DNA of 64,000 bases from JAGIBJ01 sp032119795 (lineage in GTDB: Bacteria; Actinomycetota; Thermoleophilia; Solirubrobacterales; Solirubrobacteraceae), in assembly GCA_032119795.1 (NCBI GenBank), contig JAUMFO010000013.1:279224-343223 (forward strand), given 5' to 3'. Positions 52,685-61,989 of this stretch are shown here, piece by piece. A program made the position numbers and the translations under genes. The notes below the pieces were generated by a model. The model was not told the DNA's origin, did not search any database, and worked only from the letters and a program-made list of their open reading frames with translations. Each line of letters opens with the position of its first letter. The first letter of the stretch is position 1.

Positions 52685-53692
52685 GTGGCCGTTGACCAAC
52701 AGCCCGCCGTCGCCTCGATCGACGTCGTCCGCCTCTCCCCGGCAGCTGAGCGCGCCTTCCGGTGCGGCGCTGCGCTCGTGGACCGCTCAGAACGCGGCAA
52801 GCTCGCGCTGACGGGCGAGGCCGCCGCCGACTGCCTCAACGGGCAGGTCACCAACGACGTGACGAAGATCGAGCCTGGCTGCGGCCAATTCGCGACCTTC
52901 CTCACCACCAAGGGTGCGATGCTCGGCGATCTGCGGATCATCCGCACCGCCGATACGTTCGAGCTCGACACCGAACGCGTCAGCCTCCAGGCGCTGTTCG
53001 ACATGCTGCGCCTCGGCGTGGTCGGGCACGACGCCGAGCTCCACAAGCGCACCCTGCAGCGCGGGCTGCTCTCGCTCGTCGGGCCGCGTGCGCGGCAGGT
53101 CGCCCACGTCGAGGACCTCGGCAACTGCGAGTTCAAGAACGCCCCCTTCACCGTCAACGGCGTGGCCGCACACGCGATCCTCACCGAGCACGGCGTCGAC
53201 ATCCTGTGCGACGCCGCCGATGTGCCCGCGATCTGCGCCACGCTCGTCGAACGTGGAGCGACGGCCATCACCGACGACGAGTACGAGGTCGCCCGGATCA
53301 GCAAGGGGCGCCCGCGCTACGGCGTCGAGCTCGACGAGCGCACGATCCCGCAGGAGGCCGGTCTCAACGATCGCGCCGTCAGTTTCACGAAGGGGTGTTA
53401 CGTCGGCCAGGAGACGGTCGCTCGACTCTTCTACCGCGGCAACCCAAACAAGACCCTGCGCGGCCTGCGCTTCGCCGAGCTACCGGCCGGCGACGGCGCC
53501 GTCGTACTCGGAGACAAAACCGTGGGCACGGTCCGACGGGTCGCCGTCTCACCGAAGTACGGCACCGTCGCGCTGGCCCTGCTGCGAACCGCGGCCGAGC
53601 CCGGCATGACGGTCCAATGTGGCGGCCAAAGCGCCGAGGTCGTCGCGCTCCCGTTCGCCCCAGACGAGCGCACCGCCCACAGCTGCACCTGA
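52685..53692 (+). CDS. YgfZ/GcvT-family folate-binding protein
   Basis: The 335-residue protein has the folate-binding N-terminal fold (ALTGEAAADCLNGQVTNDVT) and the YgfZ signature KGCYVGQETVARLFYRGNPN with its conserved Cys. It resembles the factors supporting Fe-S enzyme maturation (MiaB-type tRNA modification) rather than glycine cleavage. GTG at 52685 has TAGCCT (52672-52677) 7 nt upstream, a leaderless start. Confidence 0.88.
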   Translation: MAVDQQPAVASIDVVRLSPAAERAFRCGAALVDRSERGKLALTGEAAADCLNGQVTNDVTKIEPGCGQFATFLTTKGAMLGDLRIIRTADTFELDTERVSLQALFDMLRLGVVGHDAELHKRTLQRGLLSLVGPRARQVAHVEDLGNCEFKNAPFTVNGVAAHAILTEHGVDILCDAADVPAICATLVERGATAITDDEYEVARISKGRPRYGVELDERTIPQEAGLNDRAVSFTKGCYVGQETVARLFYRGNPNKTLRGLRFAELPAGDGAVVLGDKTVGTVRRVAVSPKYGTVALALLRTAAEPGMTVQCGGQSAEVVALPFAPDERTAHSCT

Positions 53693-53815
53693 GCTGCCCA
53701 GCATGGCCCTGACGGGCCCGGCTGCTGGGCGATACACTCCGCGCGTCTAGCGCGCGCCCGCACGCTGATGGCGCCCCCTGGGCGTCGCCTAGTCATCTTT
53801 CGAGGAAGGACCGCC

Positions 53816-55072
53816 GTGGCTGTAGACATCAGCACCGTCGCGACGATCGACACCGAACCCGGACAGCTCCCCAGCACGATGGCCGCTTGGGTCATTCGCC
53901 AGGAGCGCGAAGGCGAGCCCAAGGACGCCATGCAGCTCGAGGAGGTCGAGGTCCCCGAGCCCGGCGCCTTCGAGGTTGTCGTGCGCGTCATGGCTGCCGG
54001 CGTGAACTTCAACAACGTCTGGGCATCGCTCGGCAAGCCGATCTCGATCTTCCGCTACGGCGACCACCCGGAGTTCGGCCACCACATCGGCGGCTCCGAC
54101 GCCTCCGGCATCGTCTGGAAAGTCGGCCCCGGCGTCACGCGCTGGAAGGTCGGCGACGAGGTCATCGTCCACTGCAACCAGGCGTCCTACGAGGACGTCG
54201 AGGTGCACGGTCTCGACCCGATGGCCGCGCCGTCGCAGAAGATCTGGGGCTACGAGACCACCTGGGGCTCCTTCGCGCAGTTCACGAAGGTCCAGGCCCA
54301 GCAGCTCCTCAAGAAGCCCGAGAGCCTCTCCTGGGAAGAAGCCGCGTCCTACGGCCTCACCTACTTCACCGCCTACCGCATGCTGATGACGCGCGGTGGC
54401 CTGAAGGCCGGCCAGAAGGTCCTCATCTGGGGCGCCGCTGGCGGCCTGGGTGTGTTCGCGACGCAGCTCGTCAAGGCAGCCGGCGGCGAGTCCGTCGGCG
54501 TCGTCTCGTCCGACGAGAAGGGCGAGCTGATCAAGAAGCTCGGTGCCACCGACTACATCAACCGCAACGACTTCAAGGGCATGATGCGCAAGGGCGGTGA
54601 GGAAGGTGCTGAAGAGAAGGCCCGCTTCCTCGTCTCCCGCGAGTTCTCCAAGAAGGTCGCCTCGATCCTCGGCGACGCCCCAGACATCGTCTTCGAGCAC
54701 GTCGGCACCGCCACGTTCCCGACGTCGGTCCTGACGGTCAAGCCGTTCGGCAAGGTCGTTATCTGCGGCGCGACGTCCGGGTTCAACCTCGACTTCGACG
54801 TTCGCTACCTGTGGATGAAGCAGAAGGAGATCATCGGCTCGCACTTCGCCAACGCATGGGAGTGCAAGCTCGCCAACGACCTCATCGTCGAAGGCAAGAT
54901 CCAGCCGGTGCTGTGGAAGACCTTGGGCTTTGACCAGGTCGCCGAAGCCCACCAGCTGATGTACGAGAACAAGCACTCCGGCAAGATCTCCGTGCTCGTC
55001 GGCGCAACCGAGCCCGGCCAGGGCCGCACCGCCGAGGGCCCCGGCGCGATCTACGCCGAGGTCGGTGCCTGA
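53816..55072 (+). CDS. ccrA: Crotonyl-CoA carboxylase/reductase
   Basis: The 418-residue MDR enzyme is full length for Ccr. NFNNVWASLG, the WGYETTWGSFAQF segment and GSHFANAWE match regions that hold CO2-binding residues in Ccr proteins. The NADPH motif is VLIWGAAGGLGVFATQLVKA. It reductively carboxylates crotonyl-CoA to (2S)-ethylmalonyl-CoA, the signature step of the ethylmalonyl-CoA pathway. GTG start with AAGGA before it. TACACT near 53734 may be the -10, leaving a structured ~80-nt leader. Confidence 0.95.
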   Translation: MAVDISTVATIDTEPGQLPSTMAAWVIRQEREGEPKDAMQLEEVEVPEPGAFEVVVRVMAAGVNFNNVWASLGKPISIFRYGDHPEFGHHIGGSDASGIVWKVGPGVTRWKVGDEVIVHCNQASYEDVEVHGLDPMAAPSQKIWGYETTWGSFAQFTKVQAQQLLKKPESLSWEEAASYGLTYFTAYRMLMTRGGLKAGQKVLIWGAAGGLGVFATQLVKAAGGESVGVVSSDEKGELIKKLGATDYINRNDFKGMMRKGGEEGAEEKARFLVSREFSKKVASILGDAPDIVFEHVGTATFPTSVLTVKPFGKVVICGATSGFNLDFDVRYLWMKQKEIIGSHFANAWECKLANDLIVEGKIQPVLWKTLGFDQVAEAHQLMYENKHSGKISVLVGATEPGQGRTAEGPGAIYAEVGA

Positions 55073-55074
55073 TC

Positions 55075-55386
55075 ATGGCTACCTACTCGTTCCACATCTC
55101 GTTCTACGCGACGGGTCTGCGGGCCGACGACCTCGCCGCTGCGCTCGATCAGCTCGCCGCGATCACCCCGCGCTACGGCGCAAACCACTGGGCCGTCTAC
55201 CGCTCGTCGGAAGACCGCTACAAGTTCCTGTTCACCGCCGACTTCGGCGACAAGAACGACTTCCAGAAGTTCTGGTACGGGGATGAAGCGATCGACTTCA
55301 AAGCCGCGATGTCCGGGGCCTTCCAGAACCCGGTCGTCTACGTGCCGCACGAGCTCGTGACGACCGGCTCGGCCGTTACGGCCTAA
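55075..55386 (+). CDS. Small hypothetical protein coupled to ccrA
   Basis: The 103-residue product starts 2 nt after the ccrA stop and has no recognised family name. The sequence (TYSFHISFYATGLRADDLAA; DRYKFLFTADFGDKNDFQKF) reads like a small ferredoxin-like or antibiotic-monooxygenase-like alpha/beta fold. Tight coupling suggests a role tied to Ccr, such as an accessory or proofreading partner, but this is inference only. Confidence 0.72.
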   Translation: MATYSFHISFYATGLRADDLAAALDQLAAITPRYGANHWAVYRSSEDRYKFLFTADFGDKNDFQKFWYGDEAIDFKAAMSGAFQNPVVYVPHELVTTGSAVTA

Positions 55387-55443
55387 GCGCCACTTCGTCG
55401 CACGGCCCCGGGTTCATCGAGACTCGGGGCCGGCGGCGTTTCC

Positions 55444-55540
55444 GCTCGGGGTCAGGGTGCACCCGTTCGGACCACTCCCGCCACTCGCTGGCGCTCGCTC
55501 TGGTCGCAACGCCCCGCCCGGGTGCACCCTGACCCCGAGC
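55444..55540. repeat. Perfect 22-bp inverted repeat with 53-bp spacer
   Basis: Bases 55444-55465 and 55519-55540 are exact reverse complements (arm begins GCTCGGGGTCAGGG). They lie in the 574-bp gene-free stretch 55387-55960, which otherwise holds only GC-rich low-complexity sequence and the palindromic repeats listed next. Confidence 0.85.
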
Positions 55541-55736
55541 TGGGCGCTGGCGGCACCTTGGCTCGCTGAACCCCGGGCCTTGCGCCTGCGGCGCTTCGGC
55601 CGTGCCGGCCTCGCTTCGCTCGGCACGTCCTCGGCCGGCTACGTCGCCGACGGGCCCTGGTTGGCCCCGGTGGGTTGGCGCGTTCTGATGAGCGGGCTGC
55701 GGTGTCGGCGGGCCCCGGTGGGGTCAACTCCCGGCG

Positions 55737-55846
55737 CAATCGACGCGTTTGAAACCGCCACACGCGGCTTGAGACTCGTCGATTCAGCCGCTCGTCAACA
55801 ATCGACGCGTTTGAAACCGCCACACGCGGCTTCAAACGCGTTGATT
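55737..55846. repeat. Two tandem palindromic extragenic units
   Basis: CAATCGACGCGTTTGAAACC continues for 34 bp and recurs identically at 55799-55832. Unit 2 extends into a 20-bp imperfect palindrome (55802-55846), and unit 1 has a weaker one. They resemble REP/BIME-type extragenic palindromes. Confidence 0.8.
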
Positions 55847-55871
55847 CGCCCGACGAGCTGTCCTGAAAACG

Positions 55872-55911
55872 ACGAACGGGCCGTGACGCTGGTGCGTCAC
55901 GACCCGTTCGT
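55872..55911. terminator. 17-bp hairpin before the clpS stop
   Basis: ACGAACGGGCCGTGACG (55872-55888) pairs with CGTCACGACCCGTTCGT (55895-55911), one mismatch, loop CTGGTG. It lies downstream of clpS on the minus strand. Confidence 0.65.
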
Positions 55912-55960
55912 GGAAGTTCTGGGCGGTCAGCCGAGGCTCACCGCGAGATCCGCTCAGGCG

Positions 55961-56248
55961 CTAGCCCTTCTCCAGGGGCGCCATCGAGAGGCCGGCTGAG
56001 GCCAGCTGGTCCCAGTAGTGCTCGGCGAGCTCGAGGTGACCGGACCAGACGATGGCCTGGCCGGTGTTGTGGATCTGATGGGCGAGGCCGAGGCCCTGAT
56101 CAGTGGTGACGCCAGGCAGCGTACGAGCGAGAGCGGAAGACACGCTGTCGAAAGTGTTGTGGTCATCGTTGAGAACGATGACGCGCCAGGCGCCGCCAAG
56201 ACCAGTACCAGGACCCGCGAGGCTGGGAAGCGTTGCGGTGTCGGTCAT
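55961..56248 (-). CDS. clpS: ATP-dependent Clp protease adaptor ClpS
   Basis: The 95-residue protein matches ClpS throughout: VIVLNDDHNTFDSVSSALAR is the N-degron-pocket region (NDD...TF), and EHYWDQLASAGLSMAPLEKG is the C-terminus. It delivers N-end-rule substrates to ClpAP/ClpCP. TAACGT lies 12 nt before the ATG on the minus strand. Confidence 0.95.
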   Translation of the reverse strand: MTDTATLPSLAGPGTGLGGAWRVIVLNDDHNTFDSVSSALARTLPGVTTDQGLGLAHQIHNTGQAIVWSGHLELAEHYWDQLASAGLSMAPLEKG

Positions 56249-56304
56249 AACGGGCTTCTGACGTTACGGAACCGATCGGCGGTCTTCAAGGTGAGATCGG
56301 ACTC

Positions 56305-57177
56305 TTAGGAGTTTTTCGCAAGTCTTTCGCGCTCGATGCGCAGTCCGTGCCAAAGCGTCTCGGGCGGCATCGTGGTCGCGTAGCCCTCCACGCGGTCGCG
56401 CCCGGTGGCGGCGGCAACGGCCGCCGCGAGGGCTTTCCCCCACGTCTCGGCGTCGAGTTCGCCAGCCAGGTCGCCGAACGCGGCAAGTCCGGCGCGCGTC
56501 CGCGCGATGTGGGCGTCGACGTCGTCGAAGCAGCCGAAGTGGGTGAGCATCAAGCGCTTCGGGTTCCACGCCTCGATCGCGTCGAGGGAGCGGTTCCACG
56601 CGACGCGGTCGACATCTGGCGGGGTCGTCATCGGCAGCACGAAGTCGTTCCCGGGAAGGCGCACGCTCGCGGTGTCGCCGACGTACGCGTCGCCGGTGGG
56701 CGTGTGGAAGAACGAGATGTGGTGCTTGGCGTGGCCGGGCGTCTCGACGATCTCGAACTCGTCGACGGTCTCCGGGGCGCCGTCGGCCACGACCCGCACG
56801 CGGGCCTCGGGCACCGGCGCGATCTCCCCGAACAGCCTGGCGAGTTCGTCGGCGCCGCCGTAGACCTGCTCTGCGGAGGCGATCAGCCGCTCCGGCGCGA
56901 TCAGGTGGCGCGCCCCGCGCACCGACACCCAGACCTCAGCGTCCGGGTGCTCGCGCAGCAGGACGCCGACACCGCCGGAGTGATCGAGGTGAATGTGGGT
57001 GATGAGGATGCGCTTCAGCGACGCGCCGGCGAGTTCCTCGCGGATCGCCTGGAGCGATACGGTCGGTCCGGGGTCGACGATGGTGTGCTCGTCGACGCGC
57101 CAGCAGCAGATCTGCTGAGACCGGCCCAGGTAGCGGGTGTCGATGGCGACGGGGTACGCGCGTGCTTCCTGCGTCAT
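56305..57177 (-). CDS. MBL-fold metallo-hydrolase
   Basis: The 290-residue enzyme has the zinc motif HIHLDH (about residue 60), then ETPGHAKHHISFF with further His ligands, and DTASVRLPGND. The C-terminal helical extension resembles glyoxalase II/lactonase-like members. ATG at 57177 is preferred; an in-frame GTG at 57186 is possible. The substrate is unknown. Confidence 0.87.
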   Translation of the reverse strand: MTQEARAYPVAIDTRYLGRSQQICCWRVDEHTIVDPGPTVSLQAIREELAGASLKRILITHIHLDHSGGVGVLLREHPDAEVWVSVRGARHLIAPERLIASAEQVYGGADELARLFGEIAPVPEARVRVVADGAPETVDEFEIVETPGHAKHHISFFHTPTGDAYVGDTASVRLPGNDFVLPMTTPPDVDRVAWNRSLDAIEAWNPKRLMLTHFGCFDDVDAHIARTRAGLAAFGDLAGELDAETWGKALAAAVAAATGRDRVEGYATTMPPETLWHGLRIERERLAKNS

Positions 57178-57264
57178 GCCCGGCACTTTCGCAGGCCCGG
57201 TGTCGACGCCGACGATTGCGACCGGCGGCTGGGCGAACGGCGTGGCGTTCGCTACGGTTCGTAC

Positions 57265-59151
57265 GTGTCCCGTCTGCTGCGGGTCGTCGCCATTGCGACG
57301 GCCGGCCTCTCCATGCTGTCCCCTTCCGCAATCGCTTCCCAGTGGGAGCCTGCGGCCATCGTCGGGCAGCGGCCCGGTCCTCCGGGGCCTCCCGGTGTCG
57401 ACGGGCCCACCTCCCCGGTCGTCGCTGCCGACGCTGCCGGCAACCTCACCGCGATCTGGGCGGGTGACGGCACCGCGGGGATCGGCGTGTACTCCGCCAC
57501 GCGCGCCGCGTCTGCACCCACGTCGGAGTGGGGCGGCTACGTCCAGCTCAGCACGGCGCCGGAGCCGCGCGGCCTACAACTGGCCGTCAACGCCAGCGGC
57601 CAGGCCGTCGCGGGGTGGTTCAACGCGCTGCCGGACTCCACCCAGCAGCTGGTGACGATCTCCCGCACCGCCGCGGGCGCCTGGTCGGCCCCGACCGCCT
57701 TCAAGGCCGAGGCCACGGCCTATGAGGGGCATGACCTGACGATCGATCCCGCCGGCCGCGCGATCGGCATCTGGGCCAAAGACGCGGTCTCCACCTTCGG
57801 CTCGATCACGCAGGCCCTCGGCAGTGCCCCGGTGCTTGCCGCCGGCCCGGCTCCGACGACCAACACCGACCAGGGCGCCCCGTTTGACCTCGAAGTCGAC
57901 GGCGCCGGGAACGCCACCGCCCTCTACCTCGATCCGACTGGCCTGAAGCTCTTCAGCTCGACGCTCGCCAGCGGCGGCGCCTGGCAGACGCCGCAGCTGG
58001 TCGAGCAGTGGACGCCGTCCGCCGGCACCGAGGGCGCAGCGCTGGCAAGTCCTCAGCTGGCGGTCAATGCCAGCGGGCGCGCCGTCGCCGTGTGGATCCG
58101 TAGCAACTCCGACGGCTCCGGCGTGCAGTCATCGACCCGCCCGGCAGGCGGAACCTGGGGTGCCTCGGTCGCACTGGAGCCGGTCATCGGGGACCCGGGC
58201 AAAAGCCTGCGGCTCGTCCGAACGGCCGACGTCGGCATCGACGCCGCCGGCAACGCCACGGCCGCCTGGAGCCTGAACTCCGTCGACCTGGCCGCCGTTG
58301 TGAAAGCCGACGGAATCCACCTGATTGGGCAGTACTGGACCGAGATCCGCTCGAAGACGGCCGGTGCGGGCGGCAGCTGGGCCAACGTCGAGACGCGCGG
58401 CGAGCGCCGCCGACTGGCCATCGACCTCACGGAAGAGACCGACCCCCTGACTAGCCCGTCGACCACGGAACAGGCCGCCCCGAACTACGACGGCGTCGAA
58501 GTCGCGGTCGGAACCGGTGGCTCCGCGGCCATCACCTGGATTGCAACCGTCAACGGCAAGCAGACCGTGGAAAGTGCCGTGCGCCCGAGCGGCGGCGCCT
58601 GGGAGGCACCGATCCAACACGGCGTGCTCGGCACCCAGGAGTTCGACGACCGGAGCCTCGTGGCCTCGACCATCATCGACGCGACCGGCCGCGGGACGGT
58701 GGTCTGGAGCCAGGGCATCACGATCTTCAGCAGCAGCGTGACGCTCGGCCCGGTCCCGTCCGAACCCGAACCGACACCCACCACGCCTGCACCGACGACG
58801 CCTGAACCGACCACGCCGACCCAGGAGACTCCGGCTCCGACGCCGACCACGTCGACGCCGGTCGGCGGCACCCAGCCGAACGCGCCGCTGGCGACTCCGG
58901 TCGCGCGGCTCGTGATCGTGATGTACCTCGTGCCGAACGGCAAGAAGTGCCCAGCAACGGCCAACGCGACCGTCGCCGGCGTCCGCACGGCGATGACGGT
59001 CAAGCGGGCCAACATCCGCGGGAAACTGCGCTGCAAGGTGACGGGCACGGTCCTCCTCAAGAGCCCGACGAAGGCCGGAACGCTCGTCGAGGTGCTCGTG
59101 ACGGCCAAGGGCGTCAAGCGCAAGCCGATCAAGGTCGCCGCGAGCCGCTAA
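57265..59151 (+). CDS. Secreted repeat protein, paralog 1
   Basis: The 628-residue product has a signal peptide (LRVVAIATAGLSMLSPSAIA), then repeated beta-type units with pattern AVNASGQAVAGW / DGAGNATALY / VNASGRAVAVWI, as in beta-propeller or similar repeat folds. A Pro/Thr linker (near residues 500-535) and a basic C-terminal domain with two Cys (KKCPATANATVAGVRTAMTV; KLRCKVTG) follow. GTG start, with TACGGT 6 nt upstream. Function unknown; the tail may bind cell wall. Confidence 0.75.
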   Translation: MSRLLRVVAIATAGLSMLSPSAIASQWEPAAIVGQRPGPPGPPGVDGPTSPVVAADAAGNLTAIWAGDGTAGIGVYSATRAASAPTSEWGGYVQLSTAPEPRGLQLAVNASGQAVAGWFNALPDSTQQLVTISRTAAGAWSAPTAFKAEATAYEGHDLTIDPAGRAIGIWAKDAVSTFGSITQALGSAPVLAAGPAPTTNTDQGAPFDLEVDGAGNATALYLDPTGLKLFSSTLASGGAWQTPQLVEQWTPSAGTEGAALASPQLAVNASGRAVAVWIRSNSDGSGVQSSTRPAGGTWGASVALEPVIGDPGKSLRLVRTADVGIDAAGNATAAWSLNSVDLAAVVKADGIHLIGQYWTEIRSKTAGAGGSWANVETRGERRRLAIDLTEETDPLTSPSTTEQAAPNYDGVEVAVGTGGSAAITWIATVNGKQTVESAVRPSGGAWEAPIQHGVLGTQEFDDRSLVASTIIDATGRGTVVWSQGITIFSSSVTLGPVPSEPEPTPTTPAPTTPEPTTPTQETPAPTPTTSTPVGGTQPNAPLATPVARLVIVMYLVPNGKKCPATANATVAGVRTAMTVKRANIRGKLRCKVTGTVLLKSPTKAGTLVEVLVTAKGVKRKPIKVAASR

Positions 59152-59226
59152 GCCGCCAGCAGCACCGCCGAAACCTCGCGTTCCGGAGTATTGCCGCGGC
59201 GCGGGGCGACAGGTACCATCAGTGCG

Positions 59227-61074
59227 GTGTCCCCTCTGTCCCGGGCGGTCGCCATCGCGGCGGCCGGCCTTGCCCTGCTGTCCCCCAGCGCCCTCGCATC
59301 TCAGTGGGAGACGCCGGTCGTCGTCGCTCCAGCCACGGCTGCGGGCTCCAGCGAGTCGCGGGCCCCGGCGGTGGTCTCCGACCCGACCGGGCGGCTCACG
59401 AGTATCTGGGCCGGTGACGGGCCCAGTGGCTTCGGTGTCTACGGCGCTTCACGCGCTGCGAGCCTGACCGGAGCCTGGAGCGGCCCCGTCCGTTTGAGCG
59501 CCGCCCTCAAGCCCGAAGCGATCCGCGTCGCCGTCAACGCCAGCGGCCAAGCCGTCGCCGGCTGGGTCGACGTTTTCCCCAACGGCACGCAACATCTCGT
59601 CACGGTGACGCGCACGGCCGCTGGAACGTGGTCGGCGCCGACGTACTTCCCGACGCTGAGCGCGACCTACGCCGGGCTCGATCTCGCCATCGATCCGGCG
59701 GGGCGGGCCACTGGAATCTGGGCCAGGAGCGACACCAACGAGTTCGGCTCGATCACCCAGACGCTCGGGAGCGCCGCCGTCCTCTCGGGCGGTCCTGTAC
59801 CGGCGGCGTCGACCGCCGACCAGTGGCCGTTCGAGCTGAGCATCGACGCTGCCGGCAACGTGACGGCCCTCTTCGTCGACCCCTCCGAGCTTCAGCTGCT
59901 GAGTGCCACCCGGCCCAGCGGAGGGCCATGGCAGCCGCCGCAGCTCGTGGAGGAGTGGACCCCGACCTCGAACGACGGCGAGTTCCCAGCGATCATCAGG
60001 CCGCAGCTCGCCGTCAACGCCAGCGGCGCCGCGGTCGCACTCTGGCTCCGGCATGGCAAGCAGGGCACCGAGGTGCGTGCCTCCAGACGGGCTGTCGGGG
60101 GCACGTGGGCGACGGCGAACACGCTCGAACCGGCCAGTGACGAGCGGGTCATTACCAGCGTCGATGTGGGCATCGACGCCGCCGGGCGCACGACGGCGGC
60201 CTGGAGCCTCAACGTCGTCACCGAACTCCTGGAGTACTGGACGGAGGTGCGCTCGAGGACGGCGCCCGCGGGCGCAGCGTGGGGCGGCGTCGACGTCCCG
60301 GGCGTGCGCGGTCGACTGTCGTTCACCGAGGCACCGGACCCGGCCACCGTGCCTGCCTACAACGCCGTCAAACTGGCCGTCGGTGCGGGCGGATCGACGG
60401 TCGCGGTCTGGGCCGCCGGCATCCAGGCCTACACCACGCTGCAGAGCGCCGTTCGGCGCGACACCGGCGTGTGGGAACGCGCCACCACGATCGCCGGCGT
60501 CCCGTTCACCGGCGACATCGTCGACGACGCTGCCCCCGAACGATTGGCGTCCGTCGCGGTCGATCCGGCCGGACGCGGCACGATCGTCTGGGCCCATGGG
60601 CGAATCGTCCGCAGCGTGAGCGCCGCGCTGGCGACGCTCCCGGTCGACCCTGCTCCCGTCGTCCCCGATCCCGTCGTCCCCGATCCGGTCGTCCCCGATC
60701 CCGTCGTGCCGGATTCGGGCACTGCGCCACCCACGGGTCCAAGCCCGACTAATCCACCGACTGCCGTCCCGGCAGGCGGCAGTACACCCCCGTCGGCGGC
60801 GTCGACCAAGCCTCAGGCGACGCCGACGTCCAAGCTCGTCGTCGCGTTGTACATCGTCCCGACGGGCAGGAAGTGCCCCGCCCTGGCCAACGGCACGGTC
60901 GCCGGCGTACGCACGCCGCTGAAGGTCAAAGCGGCGAAGATCCGTGGGAAGCTGCGATGCAAGGTGACCGGGGTCATCGTGCTGACGAACGCGGTGAAGG
61001 CCGGGACGAAGGTCGACGTGCTCGTGACCGCCAAGGGCGTCAAGCGCAAGTCGGTCCAGTTCCCCGCCAGCTGA
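59227..61074 (+). CDS. Secreted repeat protein, paralog 2
   Basis: The 615-residue paralog follows its copy by 75 nt. The signal peptide (AVAIAAAGLALLSPSALA), the repeats (VNASGQAVAGWVD; IDAAGNVTALFV), a VVPDP-repeat Pro linker near residue 475 and the two-Cys basic C-terminus (RKCPALANGTVAGVRTPLKV; GKLRCKVTG) all match paralog 1. GTG at 59227 has TACCAT (59214-59219) 7 nt upstream, so each copy has its own leaderless promoter. The pair is a tandem duplication. Confidence 0.75.
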   Translation: MSPLSRAVAIAAAGLALLSPSALASQWETPVVVAPATAAGSSESRAPAVVSDPTGRLTSIWAGDGPSGFGVYGASRAASLTGAWSGPVRLSAALKPEAIRVAVNASGQAVAGWVDVFPNGTQHLVTVTRTAAGTWSAPTYFPTLSATYAGLDLAIDPAGRATGIWARSDTNEFGSITQTLGSAAVLSGGPVPAASTADQWPFELSIDAAGNVTALFVDPSELQLLSATRPSGGPWQPPQLVEEWTPTSNDGEFPAIIRPQLAVNASGAAVALWLRHGKQGTEVRASRRAVGGTWATANTLEPASDERVITSVDVGIDAAGRTTAAWSLNVVTELLEYWTEVRSRTAPAGAAWGGVDVPGVRGRLSFTEAPDPATVPAYNAVKLAVGAGGSTVAVWAAGIQAYTTLQSAVRRDTGVWERATTIAGVPFTGDIVDDAAPERLASVAVDPAGRGTIVWAHGRIVRSVSAALATLPVDPAPVVPDPVVPDPVVPDPVVPDSGTAPPTGPSPTNPPTAVPAGGSTPPSAASTKPQATPTSKLVVALYIVPTGRKCPALANGTVAGVRTPLKVKAAKIRGKLRCKVTGVIVLTNAVKAGTKVDVLVTAKGVKRKSVQFPAS

Positions 61075-61080
61075 GCCCGG

Positions 61081-61920
61081 TTAGGGCCGGGTGACGAGCC
61101 CGGCCCGCGTGGCGAGCCCAAGCAGCGCGCCGGCGACCTCGTCGGCGCGCGAGATCGTGAGCATGTGGCCGCCGTCGATCTCATGCAAGCCGCACCGCGG
61201 GATCGAGCTCGCGGTGCGAATGCCGGCGCCCACGTCGACGACGCGATCACCGCGCGCATGCACCACGGCTGAGGGGACGTGCAGCGCCCCGAGGAGTGCT
61301 TCCACGACGCCTGCCTCATGGCGCATCGTCTTGGCCTCGAGGAAGAACGACCGCACGGCGTTCCACTGCAGCGTGCGATCGCGGACGCCGGCGAGGTGCT
61401 CGGCGTCGACCGGATCGGGGTCGAACGACATCGGGTCGGCCGCCTTCGCGATGAGCCCGCGCCCCACCTCCGAGAGCACCGTTGCCTTCAGAAACGCGGC
61501 GACGTTCGGACGGGAGAGCAGCTGGCCGAGGGCGTCGGCGCGCGGCGGGACCTGCGGCCCGGCGTCGCCCTGCCGAAGCGCGGGGGCCAGCAGGCCCAGC
61601 GCGCCGACCAAACCGGGGTGGCGCGCCGCCAGCGCGGCCGCCGGAATCGCGCCGTAGCTGTGGCCGACCACGAACGCTGGCGCCCCGCCCCGCTCCCGCA
61701 GCAGCTGGGCAAACGCGTCGACCTGCTCCGCCACGGCCAGCGGCTCGTCGCCTGAACCGCCGTAGCCGGGGCGATCGACGGCGACGGCGCGAAATCCGCC
61801 GGCAGCCAAGAGCGGCCCCAACCGATTCCAGTCCTCGGCACCGCCGGGAAGGCCGTGCAGCAGCAGCGCGACCGGCGCGTCTTCGGGGCCGTGTTCGAGG
61901 GTGCGAATCGGGGGCTTCAC
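61081..61920 (-). CDS. Alpha/beta hydrolase
   Basis: The 279-residue enzyme shows oxyanion region LLLHGLPGGAEDW, the nucleophile elbow GHSYGA (about residue 90) and the C-terminal catalytic His in DGGHMLTIS. It has the broad esterase/haloperoxidase-like fold; the substrate is unknown. GTG at 61920 has TACGCT 8 nt upstream on the minus strand. The frame continues open far upstream antisense to the mutase, which I regard as a shadow. Confidence 0.86.
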   Translation of the reverse strand: MKPPIRTLEHGPEDAPVALLLHGLPGGAEDWNRLGPLLAAGGFRAVAVDRPGYGGSGDEPLAVAEQVDAFAQLLRERGGAPAFVVGHSYGAIPAAALAARHPGLVGALGLLAPALRQGDAGPQVPPRADALGQLLSRPNVAAFLKATVLSEVGRGLIAKAADPMSFDPDPVDAEHLAGVRDRTLQWNAVRSFFLEAKTMRHEAGVVEALLGALHVPSAVVHARGDRVVDVGAGIRTASSIPRCGLHEIDGGHMLTISRADEVAGALLGLATRAGLVTRP

Positions 61921-61989
61921 AGGGTCGCAGCGTAGCCCCGTGTGACGGTCGCCGCCCCCAGGTGTTCCAGGCTCTTTAGAATCCCGCGC

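Noticed and set aside
55457..55999. 180-codon frame in the repeat block
   Set aside because: It is made of inverted and palindromic repeats and GC-rich low complexity, with no start signal or family.
60650..60720. Short GTCGTCCCCGATCC repeats considered as a CRISPR or regulatory array
   Set aside because: They encode an in-frame VVPDP Pro linker in the secreted protein.
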